From the NCBI GenBank assembly GCA_964372275.1, contig CAYJRR010000044.1, positions 1 through 33,545 of the forward strand: 33,545 nt of DNA, written 5' to 3'. This document shows, piece after piece, positions 33,052 through 33,545 of this stretch (within the stretch, counting starts at the first letter, position 1; each line of letters starts with the position of its first letter). The translations under genes were made by a program, and so were the position numbers. The notes under the pieces were generated by a model, which was not told where the DNA came from, searched no databases, and was given only the letters and a program-made list of their open reading frames with translations. This stretch comes from CAYJRR01 sp964372275 [NCBI: uncultured bacterium]. GTDB lineage: Bacteria > CAYJRR01.

Positions 33052-33545
33052 TTACCGGAAGCCGTCGTAGCCGGGGCTCGCTTCGAAGCGAGGCACCCGC
33101 GGGACGACGCCGATCTGCTGCAGCATCCCCAGCCGGTCGACCGCGTCCCAATGCTCGATCACCTTGCCGCCGACGAGCCGGAAGATTGCCATCCGCGGGA
33201 CGACCACCGGGTTCCCGGTGGGGGCGATCCCCATGAACGCCCCCTTGTGGGTGAAGCGAGCGGTCATCCGCGCGGAGACGCGATCCCCTTCGGCGACCAG
33301 GTCCTCCAGAGTGAAGACGAAGTCCGGGAAGGCGGCCGTGAAGGCGCGATAGAACTCCTTGAGCCCCTCGCGGCCCGGTCCGGCCGGCATCGAGGTGTGC
33401 TGGAGGAATCCGGCGGCGACGTCGTCCTCGAGCACGGTGAAGTCGCGCCGGTTCACCCGCTCGTAGAAGTCGCGGACCACCGCCTTGTTCCCCGACGGGA
33501 TGGCGTCGACCAGCCGCTGGGAATAGGCGGGCTCGGCGGTCCAGG
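33052..33545 (-). CDS. SnoaL-like (ester cyclase type) protein, 5' end beyond window
   Basis: At least 164 residues. A GTG at 33480 could start it, but the frame stays open with plausible sequence (AYSQRLVDAIPSGNKAVVRDFYERV) to the window edge and has no ATG or GTG there, so the true start lies outside. The SnoaL pattern is clear: NKAVVRDFYERVNRRDF, FLQHTSMPAGPGREGLKEFYRAFTAAFPDFVFTLEDLVAEGDRV, then ARFTHKGAFMGIAPTGNPV, and GGKVIEHWDAVD. These NTF2-fold proteins range from polyketide cyclases to unknown stress proteins; no substrate can be given. Confidence 0.78.
   Translation of the reverse strand, partial: WTAEPAYSQRLVDAIPSGNKAVVRDFYERVNRRDFTVLEDDVAAGFLQHTSMPAGPGREGLKEFYRAFTAAFPDFVFTLEDLVAEGDRVSARMTARFTHKGAFMGIAPTGNPVVVPRMAIFRLVGGKVIEHWDAVDRLGMLQQIGVVPRVPRFEASPGYDGFR

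Noticed and set aside
1-33545. Mobile elements, phage genes, defence systems, tRNA or rRNA genes
   Set aside because: No transposase, integrase, capsid, nuclease-defence or RNA gene pattern was recognised on either strand.

Overview
The window is 33.5 kb of very GC-rich bacterial DNA. It is almost entirely coding: about 30 genes, many translationally coupled by 1-4 base overlaps, and no gap longer than 300 bases. Apolipoprotein N-acyltransferase, lipobox and signal-peptide proteins and complex I subunits point to a Gram-negative, respiring bacterium. Gene content (tandem DUF4139 proteins, DUF4388 pseudo-receiver, DUF2723 glycosyltransferase, ISC operon headed by a MerR regulator) would fit a deep-branching phylum such as Acidobacteriota, Myxococcota or Eisenbacteria. 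That placement is inference; no rRNA or tRNA gene is present to settle it.

Layout. 1-6.2 kb (+): a KamA-type radical SAM aminomutase coupled to folE and folB, then two coupled DUF4139 (MuiA-like) exported proteins. 6.3-8.0 kb (-): nuoB-def-nuoI, a split-off piece of complex I with peptide deformylase inserted. 8.1-9.7 kb (+): lnt. 9.7-14.9 kb (-): membrane Fe-S oxidoreductase, leucyl aminopeptidase, pseudo-receiver/DUF4388 protein and a small membrane protein. 15.0-21.1 kb (-): an ISC iron-sulfur assembly operon merR-iscS-iscU-iscA-hscB-hscA followed by an SH3-like exported protein. 21.2-24.7 kb (+): amidohydrolase lipoprotein, a secreted caspase-like protein and a small secreted protein. 24.7-25.6 kb (-): endonuclease IV. 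25.6-31.2 kb (+): TVP38 membrane protein, a small secreted coiled-coil protein coupled to a 761-residue secreted protein, and a DUF2723 membrane glycosyltransferase. 31.3-33.5 kb (-): M61 peptidase with PDZ, and a SnoaL-like protein cut by the window edge.

Most notable points. (1) Two exported proteins (22772-24205 and 26790-29075) can each be read as a caspase-type fold with a His/Cys pair. Each transcription unit is preceded by the same layout: an inverted repeat with 7-bp arms abutting GGAACGGCG-S-TTGC, a sigma-54-like element. Together they look like an undescribed, co-regulated secreted system. (2) IscS is about 100 residues longer than usual because a segment of its PLP domain is duplicated, and the first copy has lost the active-site residues. 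(3) The ISC operon is headed by a MerR protein with a four-cysteine tail in place of IscR, next to a 28-bp near-perfect palindrome, and its HscB carries the tetracysteine zinc finger known from eukaryotic HSC20. (4) Three genes have a TANNNT -10 element 6-8 bases before the start codon, suggesting leaderless transcripts.
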